Source: Citrobacter braakii
GTDB lineage: Bacteria; Pseudomonadota; Gammaproteobacteria; Enterobacterales; Enterobacteriaceae
DNA: 64,000 bases
Direction: 5' to 3'
Assembly: GCF_002075345.1 (NCBI RefSeq)
Contig: NZ_NAEW01000016.1
Location: 29,466-93,465, forward strand
The notes under the pieces are model-generated. The model ran no database searches, was not told the origin of the DNA, and saw nothing but the letters and a program-made list of their open reading frames with translations. This document shows positions 1-12,212 of the stretch, piece after piece. Made by a program: the position numbers and the translations under genes. Numbering within the stretch: the stretch's first letter is position 1; each line of letters starts with the position of its first letter.

Positions 1-478
1 GGTCGGCAATAAAGCCCCCCATCAGCGGTCCGCCAATAACGCCGCTAATTTGCGCCGTCGAGAGCGTACTCAGCGCCCACCCGCTGCGTTCGCGCGGAAC
101 CTGTGAGGCTACCAGCGCCATCGCATTGGGAATATAGCCAGACGTTAACCCCATGATCCCACGCAGCAGAAAAAGCTGCCAGACGTTAGTGGCAAAGGCC
201 TGCAGTAAAATCGCAATCGCCATACCCAAAGAGGCCCGCAGCAGCATCAGCTTGCGTCCTTTACGGTCGGCTAAACTCCCCCACATCGGAGAGACGATGG
301 CTGAAATCAGGAAGGTGACGCTAAACGTTAAGCCAGACCACATTGAGAGTGCTTCATGGGAGCTTACCCCCAGTTGGGAGATATAGAGCGGTAAAAAAGG
401 CAGGATTTGGCTGATTGCCAGGCCGGTGAAAAAGCAACCGAACCATACGGAAATGAGGTTGACTCTCCAGGATTCCAT
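1..478 (-). CDS. MdtG-like MFS efflux transporter (3' end outside window)
   Basis: This is the N-terminal 159 residues of an inner-membrane major facilitator transporter; the rest lies left of the window. It begins [20 protein letters not shown] and contains the MFS loop 2-3 motif as [20 protein letters not shown]. It strongly resembles the start of E. coli MdtG, including the [11 protein letters not shown] and NMWSG-like segments, but lacks MdtG's N-terminal extension. It is probably a paralogue, so no symbol is given. Such proteins use the proton gradient to export drugs; the substrate here is unknown. It is divergent from ddlA, with a CRP-like site in the shared 302-bp gap. Confidence 0.85.
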   Translation of the reverse strand, partial: MESWRVNLISVWFGCFFTGLAISQILPFLPLYISQLGVSSHEALSMWSGLTFSVTFLISAIVSPMWGSLADRKGRKLMLLRASLGMAIAILLQAFATNVWQLFLLRGIMGLTSGYIPNAMALVASQVPRERSGWALSTLSTAQISGVIGGPLMGGFIAD

Positions 479-599
479 AGGGACTCATAACGATAAGTAG
501 CTGAAAACTGCGAGCAGCTTAACAAATTACTTAGCCAAATAAGGGTCCACAGGTGCGATATATCACAGTTTAGGATTTTATCTTCCCGCTCATCATATT

Positions 600-615
600 T
601 GTGATATACCTCACA
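600..615. promoter_or_regulatory. Candidate CRP-binding site
   Basis: TGTGATATACCTCACA has both CRP half-sites, TGTGA and TCACA, intact with the correct 6-bp spacer. It lies in the gap at 479-780 between the divergent efflux gene and ddlA, 122 bp from the former's ATG and 166 bp from the latter's. A partial copy, TGCGATATATCACA at 554-567, lies just upstream with a shorter spacer. Apart from these, I see no gene in this gap. Confidence 0.55.
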
Positions 616-780
616 TCAACCCCACAATATCAGCAGGGGTTTATGCTCCGCGTCCGTTCTGCGCGTTTGCGCTTATCTGTTCCTCTGTTGCCCACCAAAA
701 CAATCTGCCAGAAGCCGAGGAAACCTGCGTTTTGTCGTGGTAATGTATGTGCTTTGCATTCATGGAATGGGTTTTTTAAG

Positions 781-1875
781 ATGGCAAAGTTGCGGGTAGG
801 AATCGTATTTGGTGGTAAATCAGCGGAACATGAAGTGTCATTGCAATCGGCAAAAAATATTGTCGATGCCATCGACAAGACTCGCTTTGACGTTGTGCTG
901 TTAGGTATTGATAAGGAAGGGCAATGGCACATTAGCGATGCCAGTAACTATCTGCTCAATTCAGATGATCCAGCGCATATTGCGCTGCGTCCTTCCGCGA
1001 CCAGCTTGGCTCAGGTCCCGGGTAAACAAGAGCACCAGTTGATCGATGCGCAAAACGGTCAGCCACTGCCAACGGTCGATGTTATTTTCCCGATCGTACA
1101 CGGCACGTTGGGTGAAGATGGCTCTCTGCAGGGTATGCTGCGCGTGGCGAATCTGCCGTTCGTCGGTTCTGATGTCCTGGGTTCTGCGGCCTGTATGGAT
1201 AAAGACGTGACCAAACGTCTACTGCGCGATGCCGGATTAAACATCGCGCCATTTATTACGCTCACCCGTGCCAATCGCAACCGCATCAGCTTTGCCGAGG
1301 TGGAATCCCGCCTTGGCCTGCCGCTGTTTGTGAAACCAGCCAACCAGGGCTCATCCGTTGGCGTCAGTAAAGTGACCAGCGAAGCGCAATACGATCAGGC
1401 CGTCACGCTGGCATTTGAATTCGACCATAAAGTCGTGGTGGAACAAGGGATTAAGGGCCGCGAGATCGAATGCGCGGTGCTGGGCAACGATCAACCGCAG
1501 GCCAGTACCTGTGGCGAGATCGTGCTGAACAGTGATTTTTACGCTTACGACACCAAATACATTGACGATAACGGTGCCAAAGTGGTTGTTCCGGCAGCGA
1601 TCGCACCGGAAGTTAACGATAAGATCCGCGACATTGCTATTCAGGCTTATCAGGCGCTGGGCTGCGCCGGTATGGCGCGCGTGGACGTTTTCTTAACCGC
1701 AGAGAACGATGTTGTGATCAATGAGATCAACACGCTGCCGGGCTTTACCAACATCAGCATGTATCCAAAATTGTGGCAGGCGAGCGGCTTAGGCTACACC
1801 GATTTGATCACTCGCCTGATCGAACTGGCGCTGGAACGTCATGCGGCGGATAGCGCGTTGAAAACCAGTATGTAA
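781..1875 (+). CDS. ddlA: D-alanine--D-alanine ligase A
   Basis: This cytoplasmic ATP-grasp enzyme joins two D-alanines to make the dipeptide for the peptidoglycan stem. At 364 residues it matches the length of E. coli DdlA and is nearly identical across it. Visible motifs are [12 protein letters not shown] near residue 11, the [12 protein letters not shown] loop, GSSVGVSK in the ATP-grasp region, and EINTLPGFT at the metal/substrate site near the C-terminus. The open frame extends upstream to 601, but the ATG at 781 gives the family start [13 protein letters not shown]. It converges with yaiZ, and its terminator hairpin lies inside the yaiZ 3' end. Confidence 0.97.
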   Translation: MAKLRVGIVFGGKSAEHEVSLQSAKNIVDAIDKTRFDVVLLGIDKEGQWHISDASNYLLNSDDPAHIALRPSATSLAQVPGKQEHQLIDAQNGQPLPTVDVIFPIVHGTLGEDGSLQGMLRVANLPFVGSDVLGSAACMDKDVTKRLLRDAGLNIAPFITLTRANRNRISFAEVESRLGLPLFVKPANQGSSVGVSKVTSEAQYDQAVTLAFEFDHKVVVEQGIKGREIECAVLGNDQPQASTCGEIVLNSDFYAYDTKYIDDNGAKVVVPAAIAPEVNDKIRDIAIQAYQALGCAGMARVDVFLTAENDVVINEINTLPGFTNISMYPKLWQASGLGYTDLITRLIELALERHAADSALKTSM

Positions 1876-1883
1876 ACCCGCCT

Positions 1884-1913
1884 GGATGCCTGATCGATAG
1901 CTATTGGGCATCC
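1884..1913 (+). terminator. Probable ddlA terminator hairpin
   Basis: A 7-bp stem GGATGCC/GGCATCC encloses a 16-nt loop and is followed by TTTGCTT. It starts 8 nt after the ddlA stop and overlaps the last codons of the converging yaiZ. The short, broken T tract makes termination strength uncertain. Confidence 0.5.
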
Positions 1914-2122
1914 TTTGCTTCTTCTTCATCTTCCACGCGGCGACGGATAATTAATCCGGCCAGCCAAAAGCTAATCACCCACGTCACCAACCCCACCGCA
2001 TAGGTCTGCCATCCCTGCGCTTCAAAACCCAGTAAGCCCACCACCCCGTTCAGAATAAAGATAAGCCCAATAGCGAAGGCATAGTAGTGCCAGTCTCGGC
2101 GGATTTTAACAGGCAGGTTCAT
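1901..2122 (-). CDS. yaiZ: YaiZ, small two-helix inner-membrane protein
   Basis: This 73-residue protein of unknown function is nearly identical to E. coli YaiZ over MNLPVKIRRDWHYYAFAIGL. It has two hydrophobic segments, about residues 14-32 and 39-58, a basic RRR after the second, and an acidic DEEEAKD tail, suggesting a small integral membrane protein with cytoplasmic ends. The open frame extends upstream to 2167, but the internal ATG at 2122 matches the known homologue. It lies between ddlA and yaiY as in E. coli, with a 264-bp gap to yaiY that holds no other gene I can see. Confidence 0.88.
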   Translation of the reverse strand: MNLPVKIRRDWHYYAFAIGLIFILNGVVGLLGFEAQGWQTYAVGLVTWVISFWLAGLIIRRRVEDEEEAKDAQ

Positions 2123-2386
2123 AACAGCTCCGGTGGAAATACAACGTGAAAGCGCATCCTCGCACATTTCCTCATAGACGTCTGTGGCCTGTGCGGAATT
2201 TCTGAAATGTAACTTAATTTCACTTAAGGTTACGTAATTGTGACAACCAGCAAAAAACCGAGATCCAGGAATAATCTCTACCTGAAATTACCATCATTCT
2301 GATATTGACATTGCCGATCACCTGTCAGACTCACTGTCAGTTCCAGGCATCACGTCAAAAAAAGCAGGTTATTTCCGGAGGTCTTT

Positions 2387-2710
2387 ATGGCTGATTTTAC
2401 GCTCTCAAAATCCCTGTTTAAGGGCAAGCATCGGGATACCTCCTCCCTGCCCGGCAACATTGCGTATGCCGTATTTGTGCTGTTTTGCTTTTGGGCAGGC
2501 GCGCAGGTTTTAAATCTGTTGGCCCACGCTCCCGGCATCTATGAACAGCTGATGCAGTTGCAAATGCAAGAGACAGGACGCCCACGAGTTGAAATTGGCT
2601 TAGGCGTCGGTACCCTTTTTGGGCTGGTCCCTTTCCTTGCCGGAAGTCTGATTCTTGGCGCCATCGCGGCATTCGTGCGCTGGCGCCGCCGTCATCATAA
2701 TGATGACTGA
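2387..2710 (+). CDS. yaiY: YaiY, predicted inner-membrane protein
   Basis: This 107-residue protein matches E. coli YaiY, starting [11 protein letters not shown] and containing the conserved stretch [14 protein letters not shown]. Two hydrophobic segments, about residues 25-45 and 76-98, indicate two membrane helices, followed by a basic RWRRRHH tail. TTTCCGGAGG lies just ahead of the ATG as a strong ribosome-binding site. Its function is unknown. The last 16 bp overlap tail-to-tail with the 3' end of yaiW on the other strand. Confidence 0.9.
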   Translation: MADFTLSKSLFKGKHRDTSSLPGNIAYAVFVLFCFWAGAQVLNLLAHAPGIYEQLMQLQMQETGRPRVEIGLGVGTLFGLVPFLAGSLILGAIAAFVRWRRRHHNDD

Positions 2711-3798
2711 CCCATACATTTCGCCCGACGATCGTCCACCCGTTTCGCAAACCACGCGGTAGTCAGATTACGTGTAATCTTCGGGCTTTCCAGCTGAATG
2801 CCTGGCAGCATTTCACGGGGTAGCGCTTTCCCAGTCTTCGCTTCCGCCAGCTTATAGACCTTCTCGTACAGCGCGGTATCTTCAAAAGCCAGACTGTCAC
2901 CTTTTTGCAGTTGGCGGTGGATCTCACTCTCGCTCATCCCCAGCTTGCCGGCCAGTTTACGTACCGCCAGCTCGGTTTTGCCCGGCTCGCTGCTGCCGTA
3001 GAGAATCAAGTCACCATCCATCGCCAGCTTCACTCCGCTGGCTTTACTGACCGCATTCTGGAAAGCCGCATTGCGGCTGGCATACCATCCCGCATTGAAA
3101 TCGGCGAAACGGAAGATTGGCGCGCTGTAATTCGCCGGGTAGTTAAGCAGATGATACGTACCGAACCACAACCCACCGCGGCGGCTGAACACTTCCTGAC
3201 GAACTGTTCCCGCCATTTTCCACGGATACCCGTCGGCGTGCTGCTCGGCAAACGCGATACTGACCTGCATTGGCCCACCGGTATGTACCGGATTAAGCGA
3301 ACCAAACAGCGTCTGCCCCATCGGTACCATATTGATAAAATCATCAAAAATGGCGCTAAGCTGTTTTTCCGTTTTCACCGTATCCAGACGCTCGCTGTAG
3401 CTTTTCCCCGTTGGCGAGTTAATCTTCAGTGCGGTATGCACCACAAACTGCGGGATATGCATACGCTCGGCGCGCCGGTCGATCTCTTTCCAGGCGATTT
3501 TACTTAAGTTTGGAACGGCCGGATCCGCCTGATAGTTTGACTCCTGTTGCGCGACCGCCAGCACCGAACAGATATTTTCAACCGTCGGCGCCAGCTTCTG
3601 GCTTTCAAACGTCTTCGCTAAATCCTGCGCCCATGCGTCCCGGTCTTTCACGCTGGCGGGCATTTTCTGGCGCACCACGCTCGCCACATCGACGGCTTTC
3701 TCCCCTTTTTTTAGCGGCTGCGCGGGTTGGCTACTACATCCCACCAGCACCAGAGCGGCCAGACCGGACAAGGGGTAAAGACGGGAAACCGTCGACAT
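2695..3798 (-). CDS. yaiW: YaiW, outer-membrane lipoprotein of the SbmA locus
   Basis: This 367-residue lipoprotein carries the lipobox LVGC near residue 21. It aligns along its length with E. coli YaiW, including [27 protein letters not shown] and [17 protein letters not shown]. coli YaiW is a surface-exposed lipoprotein co-transcribed with sbmA and linked to uptake of proline-rich antimicrobial peptides. The frame extends upstream into sbmA, but the ATG at 3798 gives the family N-terminus [27 protein letters not shown] lies ahead of it and the sbmA stop is 16 bp upstream, so the two are an operon. Confidence 0.93.
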   Translation of the reverse strand: MSTVSRLYPLSGLAALVLVGCSSQPAQPLKKGEKAVDVASVVRQKMPASVKDRDAWAQDLAKTFESQKLAPTVENICSVLAVAQQESNYQADPAVPNLSKIAWKEIDRRAERMHIPQFVVHTALKINSPTGKSYSERLDTVKTEKQLSAIFDDFINMVPMGQTLFGSLNPVHTGGPMQVSIAFAEQHADGYPWKMAGTVRQEVFSRRGGLWFGTYHLLNYPANYSAPIFRFADFNAGWYASRNAAFQNAVSKASGVKLAMDGDLILYGSSEPGKTELAVRKLAGKLGMSESEIHRQLQKGDSLAFEDTALYEKVYKLAEAKTGKALPREMLPGIQLESPKITRNLTTAWFAKRVDDRRAKCMGQSSL

Positions 3799-3814
3799 AA
3801 CATCTCCTTTTTTA

Positions 3815-5035
3815 TTAACTAAGCGTATGGGTAACTTCCTGAATATCCTGGCCATCAAGCTCACGTTCAAAGCTGCGCAGACGCTTATAAATAGACATCA
3901 GTTCGACTAACGTTGTCCAGGAGTTAATCAAATACTGGAACGAGCCGCGCACCTGGCCAAACACGTTGGTGATTTGCGTCATCAGGCCGAGCGTAATCGT
4001 ACCGGCAACAATCGACGGAAACAGCAGGAACAAGCCGAAAACGTTATCAACCTGCAGGTATAGAATACGGGCGATATTGAAGTACATATAGTGAAAATAG
4101 AGGCGGAAGTAGTTCTGGCGCACCGCATGGAACAGTTCACGCACCGTCGGCGGGGTCGCACGATTAGCGTCATCTTCACCGTAAACCAGTTCTTTACGGT
4201 AGGCCGCTTCCACGCGCTGGTTTTTAAACTCCAGCCCCGGAAGTTTGATGCCGACTACCGCCAGCAAGCCGGTTCCCATCAACGACCAGACAATCGCGGC
4301 AATCACCAGGCCATAAGGAACATGTCCAACAATTGGCAGGTCCGGCACATGGGCTGAGAGTGTGACCAGTACAGGTAAGAAGGCAATCAGCGTCATAATC
4401 GCATTGATAAAGCTGACCCCCATATCTTCAAGCGTGGAGGCAAAACGCATGGTATCTTCCTGCACACGCTGCGCCGCGCCTTCGATATGACGCAGATGCT
4501 GCCAGTGCGCCATATAGTGTTCGTTCATTGCGGTACGCCAGCGGAATACATAGTGGCTGACGAAGAAGTTGTTCATCACCCCAATGACCACGGCAATCAG
4601 CGCAATGCCAAGAAAGATGCCTACTTCATGATAGAACTGCTCAATCTTCACCTTATGCGGCGCACTCAACGCGGATTGAATCAGATCATAGAATGGCGCA
4701 TACCAGGCGTTGACGGCGACGCCAACTTCAACCAGAAACCAGGTCACGAAAATAATCAGCGACGTGCCCAGTATGGACCAGTACTGCCAGCGGTGCGGAC
4801 TGTAGATAAACCAGAACAGCGCGAACACACCAACACAAAGGATGTAATACGCATAAAAAATCAGGTAATCCAGCGACCAGAATCGGGCCGCGCTAATCGG
4901 TACGTCTCCCGATGCGCCGGTAATATGCGCAACCCAGGCTCCCCCACCTCCTTGCCAGAATACAACGGCGACCAGTGCCCAAATAAATGCCGAAATAAAG
5001 AACGGCCCCGGCTTTGGGAAAAAAGACTTAAACAT
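3815..5035 (-). CDS. sbmA: SbmA peptide-antibiotic transporter
   Basis: This is a 406-residue inner-membrane protein of the same length as E. coli SbmA, beginning [20 protein letters not shown]. The family is a proton-driven homodimeric importer (SLiPT type) with the fold of an ABC-exporter membrane domain but no ATPase domain. It takes up microcin B17, microcin J25, bleomycin and proline-rich peptides. Hydrophobic segments are spread over the protein, and the conserved [16 protein letters not shown] and [15 protein letters not shown] regions are present. GCAGGAGAG precedes the ATG. yaiW follows 16 bp downstream. Confidence 0.96.
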   Translation of the reverse strand: MFKSFFPKPGPFFISAFIWALVAVVFWQGGGGAWVAHITGASGDVPISAARFWSLDYLIFYAYYILCVGVFALFWFIYSPHRWQYWSILGTSLIIFVTWFLVEVGVAVNAWYAPFYDLIQSALSAPHKVKIEQFYHEVGIFLGIALIAVVIGVMNNFFVSHYVFRWRTAMNEHYMAHWQHLRHIEGAAQRVQEDTMRFASTLEDMGVSFINAIMTLIAFLPVLVTLSAHVPDLPIVGHVPYGLVIAAIVWSLMGTGLLAVVGIKLPGLEFKNQRVEAAYRKELVYGEDDANRATPPTVRELFHAVRQNYFRLYFHYMYFNIARILYLQVDNVFGLFLLFPSIVAGTITLGLMTQITNVFGQVRGSFQYLINSWTTLVELMSIYKRLRSFERELDGQDIQEVTHTLS

Positions 5036-5197
5036 AGTGCTCTCCTGCTAACTTCTTATCGTTATGACGACTGCTGTGTATTTGCCACCGTGGAGTGCGG
5101 CGGCCAGACGGCTTACGCCCAAAAACACAAGCTGAAACCGACAAGTGTGACCAAAACCGCGGCACTTAGTTCGCACCCGGGTATGAAGAATTGTTTC

Positions 5198-5224
5198 TGT
5201 GATTTTCACACTCGACAACGTTCC
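5198..5224 (-). promoter_or_regulatory. Possible sigma-E promoter for sbmA
   Basis: On the minus strand GGAACG (5224-5219) is followed after 16 nt by TCACA (5202-5198). The first element fits the sigma-E -35 consensus GGAACTT partly; the second fits the -10 TCNRA only loosely. The sbmA start lies 163 bp downstream. Sigma-E control of sbmA has been reported in E. coli, which is the main reason to propose it. Confidence 0.3.
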
Positions 5225-5337
5225 AGCAAGTGCAGATTATCACAGCGTGAGATCACAAAAGCGAACATCCGTAATCCGGGAAACGCTCGCGTTTACTCAT
5301 CGTTACGTTTTTCACACTATCATTGGCTGATAAGCGC

Positions 5338-5365
5338 TTTGCAATACGCCGATGAGTAGTATAAA
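5338..5365 (+). promoter_or_regulatory. Possible ampH promoter
   Basis: TTTGCA (5338-5343) and TATAAA (5360-5365) are 16 bp apart and end 53 bp before the ampH start. This is a plausible sigma-70 promoter by sequence only. The rest of the 383-bp sbmA-ampH gap shows no gene. Confidence 0.4.
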
Positions 5366-5418
5366 TACGCATACGCACGACATCCTTTTTCACTTTCTCT
5401 AACTCATGGACACCACCG

Positions 5419-6576
5419 TTGAAACGTAGTCTGCTTTTTTCTGCCGCGCTGTGTGCGGCGTCATTGACATCTGTCCAGGCGGCACAGCCTATAACCGATC
5501 CGGTCTTCGCCTCTGATATCGTCGATCGTTATGCCGACCATATATTTTACGGCAGCGGTGCTACGGGGATGGCGCTCGTGGTGATTGATGGTAACCAGCG
5601 CGTATTTCGCAGCTTCGGCGAAACACGCCCTGGCAATAACGTTCATCCGCAGCTGGATTCCGTTATTCGAATTGCCTCTATTACTAAATTAATGACCAGC
5701 GAAATGCTGGTGAAATTACTCGATCAGGGTACGGTTAAACTCAACGATCCATTGAGCAAATATGCGCCGCCTGGCGCGCGCGTGCCAACTTATCAGGGTA
5801 CGCCGATTACGCTGGTGAATCTGGCGACGCATACCAGCGCGCTGCCGCGCGAACAGCCTGGCGGTGCGGCGAAGCGCCCGGTGTTTGTCTGGCCAACCCG
5901 TGAACAGCGCTGGAGCTATCTATCAACCGCCACGCTTAAAGCCGCACCGGGTTCGCAGGCTTCTTATTCCAACCTGGCGTTTGACCTGCTGGCCGATGCG
6001 CTGGGAATCGCATCCGGAAAGCCTTATCCGCAACTGTTTGAAGAAAAAATTACCCGTCCGCTGGGAATGAAAGATACCACCTTTACCCCATCCCCCGATC
6101 AATGCAGACGCCTGATGGTCGCGGAAAAAGGTGCCAGTCCTTGCAACAATACCCTGGCGGCGATGGGCAGCGGTGGTGTTTATTCAACGCCCGGCGATAT
6201 GATGCGCTGGATGCAGCAGTATCTCTCATCTGATTTTTACCATCGTAGCCAGCAGGCCGACCGTATGCAGACGCTGATTTATCAGCGTACGCAGTTAACC
6301 AAAGTGATAGGGATGGATGTTCCAGGTAGAGCCGATGCGCTGGGTTTGGGCTGGGTCTATATGGCACCGAAGAATGGGCGACCAGGAATTATTCAAAAAA
6401 CCGGTGGCGGCGGCGGCTTCATTACCTATATGGCGATGATCCCACAGCAAAACGTCGGGGCATTTATCGTGGTGACCCGTTCTCCGCTAACCCGATTTAC
6501 CAATATGAGCGACGGTATCAACGATCTGGTTGCAGAGCTGAGCGGGAACAAACCGCAGGTTATTCCTACATCCTGA
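5419..6576 (+). CDS. ampH: AmpH, D,D-carboxypeptidase/endopeptidase (TTG start)
   Basis: This 385-residue periplasmic penicillin-binding protein of the class C beta-lactamase fold trims and cleaves peptidoglycan cross-links. All three active-site motifs are present: S87-I-T-K90, Y183-S-N185 and K327-T-G329. A signal peptide spans about residues 1-21 (to VQAAQP). The start is TTG, giving MKRSLLFSAALCAASLTSV as in E. coli AmpH, and no in-frame ATG gives a better N-terminus. The ribosome-binding site is weak. The stop is 1 bp from the stop of the convergent iprA. Confidence 0.96.
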   Translation: MKRSLLFSAALCAASLTSVQAAQPITDPVFASDIVDRYADHIFYGSGATGMALVVIDGNQRVFRSFGETRPGNNVHPQLDSVIRIASITKLMTSEMLVKLLDQGTVKLNDPLSKYAPPGARVPTYQGTPITLVNLATHTSALPREQPGGAAKRPVFVWPTREQRWSYLSTATLKAAPGSQASYSNLAFDLLADALGIASGKPYPQLFEEKITRPLGMKDTTFTPSPDQCRRLMVAEKGASPCNNTLAAMGSGGVYSTPGDMMRWMQQYLSSDFYHRSQQADRMQTLIYQRTQLTKVIGMDVPGRADALGLGWVYMAPKNGRPGIIQKTGGGGGFITYMAMIPQQNVGAFIVVTRSPLTRFTNMSDGINDLVAELSGNKPQVIPTS

Positions 6577-6577
6577 C

Positions 6578-7201
6578 TTAATACTCAAAAGGCAAACGGT
6601 TAATGCTCACCAGTTTGCCTTTATTCATTTCAATGTAACCACCTTTACGCAATGCCGCGAGAACCTCAGCGACAACTGAGCGTGAAATTCGTGTGCGTTG
6701 GTGAATATAGTTCATGACGCCGATACGCGAACGCAGTACGTCGTCCCATTTCATCATGGATATCAGCGTCGCGCGGATCTGATCGTAGGAGTTATTGCCG
6801 ATCAGCTGCAGATCGCGCAACTCAAACATGGAATTTTGCCATGCTAACCAGCAAAAGGCTTCACGCCAAAGCTGGCATTGTTCAATTATATTTATCGTTT
6901 GCGAAGCAGGCAGGTGGTATCCCGTACAATTACTTTCGGTTATTAATCTGTATTGTACATCTGTTTTCATCACGCCATCAGAAAGGCCCATAATAAAAGG
7001 CGCCTGTGCAATCCCGACCAGCACGCTTTCTCCTCTACGTAGGGAAACAACACCACTTAAAATAACAAAAGTTTCGTCACTATTAATATCGCTGGAAAAA
7101 ATTATTTCTTTGTCGTTATCACACTCAAAGTGCTTACCATATTTCGCTAAACATTTATCAAGCTTACCAAACTCAAGAAGAGGTTTATTTGAAGATAGCA
7201 T
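6578..7201 (-). CDS. iprA: IprA (YaiV) transcriptional regulator
   Basis: This 207-residue protein matches E. coli YaiV/IprA in length and sequence, most clearly in QLIGNNSYDQIRATL and the C-terminal MNYIHQRTRISRSVVAEVLA. The N-terminal half looks like a cyclic-nucleotide-binding-type beta barrel (ETFVILSGVVSLRRGESVLV). The C-terminal half is a winged helix-turn-helix, as in the Crp-Fnr fold, but no cAMP-binding signature is evident. In Salmonella IprA is an inhibitor of hydrogen peroxide resistance. It converges with ampH and lies downstream of the yaiT-locus autotransporter gene. Confidence 0.92.
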   Translation of the reverse strand: MLSSNKPLLEFGKLDKCLAKYGKHFECDNDKEIIFSSDINSDETFVILSGVVSLRRGESVLVGIAQAPFIMGLSDGVMKTDVQYRLITESNCTGYHLPASQTINIIEQCQLWREAFCWLAWQNSMFELRDLQLIGNNSYDQIRATLISMMKWDDVLRSRIGVMNYIHQRTRISRSVVAEVLAALRKGGYIEMNKGKLVSINRLPFEY

Positions 7202-7220
7202 GTGCGCATTCCTTGCAAGA

Positions 7221-7248
7221 AATGCCCGTCAAATGCGTGACGGGCATT
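7221..7248 (-). terminator. Hairpin terminator between yaiT and iprA
   Basis: An 11-bp perfect stem, AATGCCCGTCA/TGACGGGCATT, with a 6-nt loop lies 43 bp after the yaiT stop and just before the iprA start on the same strand. A short T-rich run follows on the minus strand. It probably ends the autotransporter transcript. Confidence 0.65.
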
Positions 7249-7291
7249 ATTTCTAAATAAAATTACCTTTTATTTCTCTGCAAGAAAGTTG

Positions 7292-10216
<2,925 letters not shown>

Positions 10217-10726
10217 TTGTCATCCCTCCTCAGGGACGTAATATAGTTGATCCATCAATTATCAATGCAAAGAAAACATTTTATGTTTCGCGGAGACGAT
10301 TATGCGGTTTCACAAAGTAAAGGTTCAATTATTCTTTGCTAGTCGTCCGAAACCGGACAACACTACGAATATCCTCACCTCTGACACAAAAAACAAAAAA
10401 ACTCATTCTTTCAATGAAATACCGTACAACACATCTCTGAATCATATAATTAACAAATAACTCACCACACACCCAAACAAATAAACAATAAATAAAGAGG
10501 AATTATCACCAGCCCTACACAAATAAACATATCGATATTTAAAATAATAAAAATAGAAACAAGCAAAATAATGAATATAAATAACTTGCCATAAATGTGA
10601 ATAAATTGCTCTAATGATTCAGCCTTCCACGATGGAAAATCCAGATATAACGCCAACTTTCGTAAACCACCCACCCTCAGGTTCGGGTATACTACGGCCT
10701 TCGATTCCACAAACATCAGGCATACC
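10217..10726. other. AT-rich divergent regulatory gap between yaiT and hemB
   Basis: This 510-bp gap holds no convincing gene. The ORF on the minus strand at 10462-10764 runs into hemB and has no family resemblance. The yaiT side is strongly AT-rich with A and T runs, as in H-NS-bound promoters. On the hemB side TATACT (10688-10693) is a good -10 element 34 bp upstream of the ATG but lacks a recognisable -35. Confidence 0.5.
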
Positions 10727-11701
10727 ATGACAGACCTAATCCAACGCCCTCGCCGCCTGCGCAAATCACCTGCGCTGCGCGCTATGTTTGAAGAGACAAC
10801 ACTCAGCTTAAATGACCTGGTGTTGCCGATCTTTGTTGAAGAAGAACTCGACGATTACAAAGCTATCGAGGCCATGCCCGGCGTGATGCGCATTCCAGAG
10901 AAGCATCTGGCGCGCGAAATTGAACGCATTGCTAATGCAGGCATCCGCTCGGTTATGACCTTCGGCATTTCTCATCACACCGATGACACCGGCAGCGATG
11001 CCTGGAAAGAAGACGGTCTGGTGGCGCGCATGTCGCGTATCTGTAAGCAGACCGTACCGGAGATGATCGTCATGTCCGACACCTGCTTCTGTGAATACAC
11101 CTCGCACGGTCACTGCGGCGTATTATGCGAGCACGGCGTTGATAACGATTTAACCCTTGCCAATCTCGGCAAACAGGCGGTCGTTGCCGCCGCTGCGGGC
11201 GCAGATTTCATCGCCCCTTCCGCTGCAATGGACGGCCAGGTGCAGGCGATTCGCCAGGCGCTGGATGCCGCGGGCTTTACCGATACCGCGATCATGTCCT
11301 ACTCCACCAAATTTGCCTCTTCTTTCTATGGCCCATTCCGTGAAGCCGCAGGTACCGCGCTGAAGGGCGATCGTAAAACCTATCAGATGAACCCGATGAA
11401 CCGTCGGGAAGCAATCCGCGAATCGCTGCTGGATGAAGCCCAGGGCGCAGACTGCCTGATGGTCAAACCGGCTGGCGCATACCTCGATATTCTGCGCGAT
11501 ATCCGCGAGCGCACCGAGCTGCCGATTGGCGCTTATCAGGTCAGCGGTGAATACGCGATGATCAAGTTTGCAGCCCTCGCGGGTGCCATAGATGAAGAGA
11601 AAGTGGTGCTGGAAAGCTTAGGCTCGATCAAACGCGCTGGCGCGGATCTGATCTTCAGCTACTTCGCACTGGATCTGGCTGAGAAAAAAATCCTGCGCTA
11701 A
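10727..11701 (+). CDS. hemB: Delta-aminolevulinic acid dehydratase (porphobilinogen synthase)
   Basis: This cytoplasmic enzyme condenses two 5-aminolevulinate molecules into porphobilinogen in heme synthesis. It has 324 residues, as in E. coli. The zinc-binding cysteines are C120, C122 and C130 in [14 protein letters not shown]. The Schiff-base lysines are K195 (YSTKFASSF) and K247 (MVKPAGAY). The allosteric magnesium-binding family features are intact. A TATACT -10 element lies upstream and a REP-like palindrome lies 15 bp after the stop. Confidence 0.98.
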   Translation: MTDLIQRPRRLRKSPALRAMFEETTLSLNDLVLPIFVEEELDDYKAIEAMPGVMRIPEKHLAREIERIANAGIRSVMTFGISHHTDDTGSDAWKEDGLVARMSRICKQTVPEMIVMSDTCFCEYTSHGHCGVLCEHGVDNDLTLANLGKQAVVAAAAGADFIAPSAAMDGQVQAIRQALDAAGFTDTAIMSYSTKFASSFYGPFREAAGTALKGDRKTYQMNPMNRREAIRESLLDEAQGADCLMVKPAGAYLDILRDIRERTELPIGAYQVSGEYAMIKFAALAGAIDEEKVVLESLGSIKRAGADLIFSYFALDLAEKKILR

Positions 11702-12212
11702 CTTTATTGTGCCATGCCGGGTGGCGTAAACCATCCGGCCTGTTATCGCTAGCCTAAAGATTCTAATGAGTACCAGCGCTCAGCGACTTGCTGTTTATGA
11801 TTCATTCTGAAAGTAATATCCCCTCTGAAATTCATCATTACAATCAATATCAATTATTCGTAAATGAATACTAAAATGACATATGTATTCTATTCTTCTA
11901 TTTGAAGGTATAGTTACAGTACAATTTAATAACCTCATCATCTAATTATAAAAAACCAATCACTCAGAAAAATAAAACCAGTAAAAAAATTAATGCATTC
12001 ATTTTTCTTATTGATTAAGAAAAAACATCCTAACTTTCAATAAATATTATTTTTTGACTAATCAAATTACACATTGTAATATCTTTATTACGACAAACAC
12101 TAATCCATCCCGTCTTTCCAACAAGAGCTTTAAATATCTGCAAAACAGATATTGTGTTTATATTCATTGAACACCCAAATAACACTCTCATAGAAAAGTG
12201 AAGGATTTGCTC
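11702..12212. other. AT-rich gap at the position of E. coli tauABCD
   Basis: About 510 bp without a gene. It opens with a REP-like palindrome, GCCGGGTGGC...CCATCCGGC (11716-11739), and continues as very AT-rich sequence with many T and A runs, ending in the yaiS leader. In E. coli K-12 the tauABCD operon sits between hemB and yaiS. No remnant of it is recognisable here. Confidence 0.55.

Noticed and set aside
4487..5359. 290-codon plus-strand ORF running from sbmA to ampH
   Set aside because: Mostly antisense to sbmA, charged low-complexity product, no family motif.
10462..10764. 100-codon minus-strand ORF between yaiT and hemB
   Set aside because: Hydrophobic reading of AT-rich promoter DNA that overlaps the hemB start; no ribosome-binding site.
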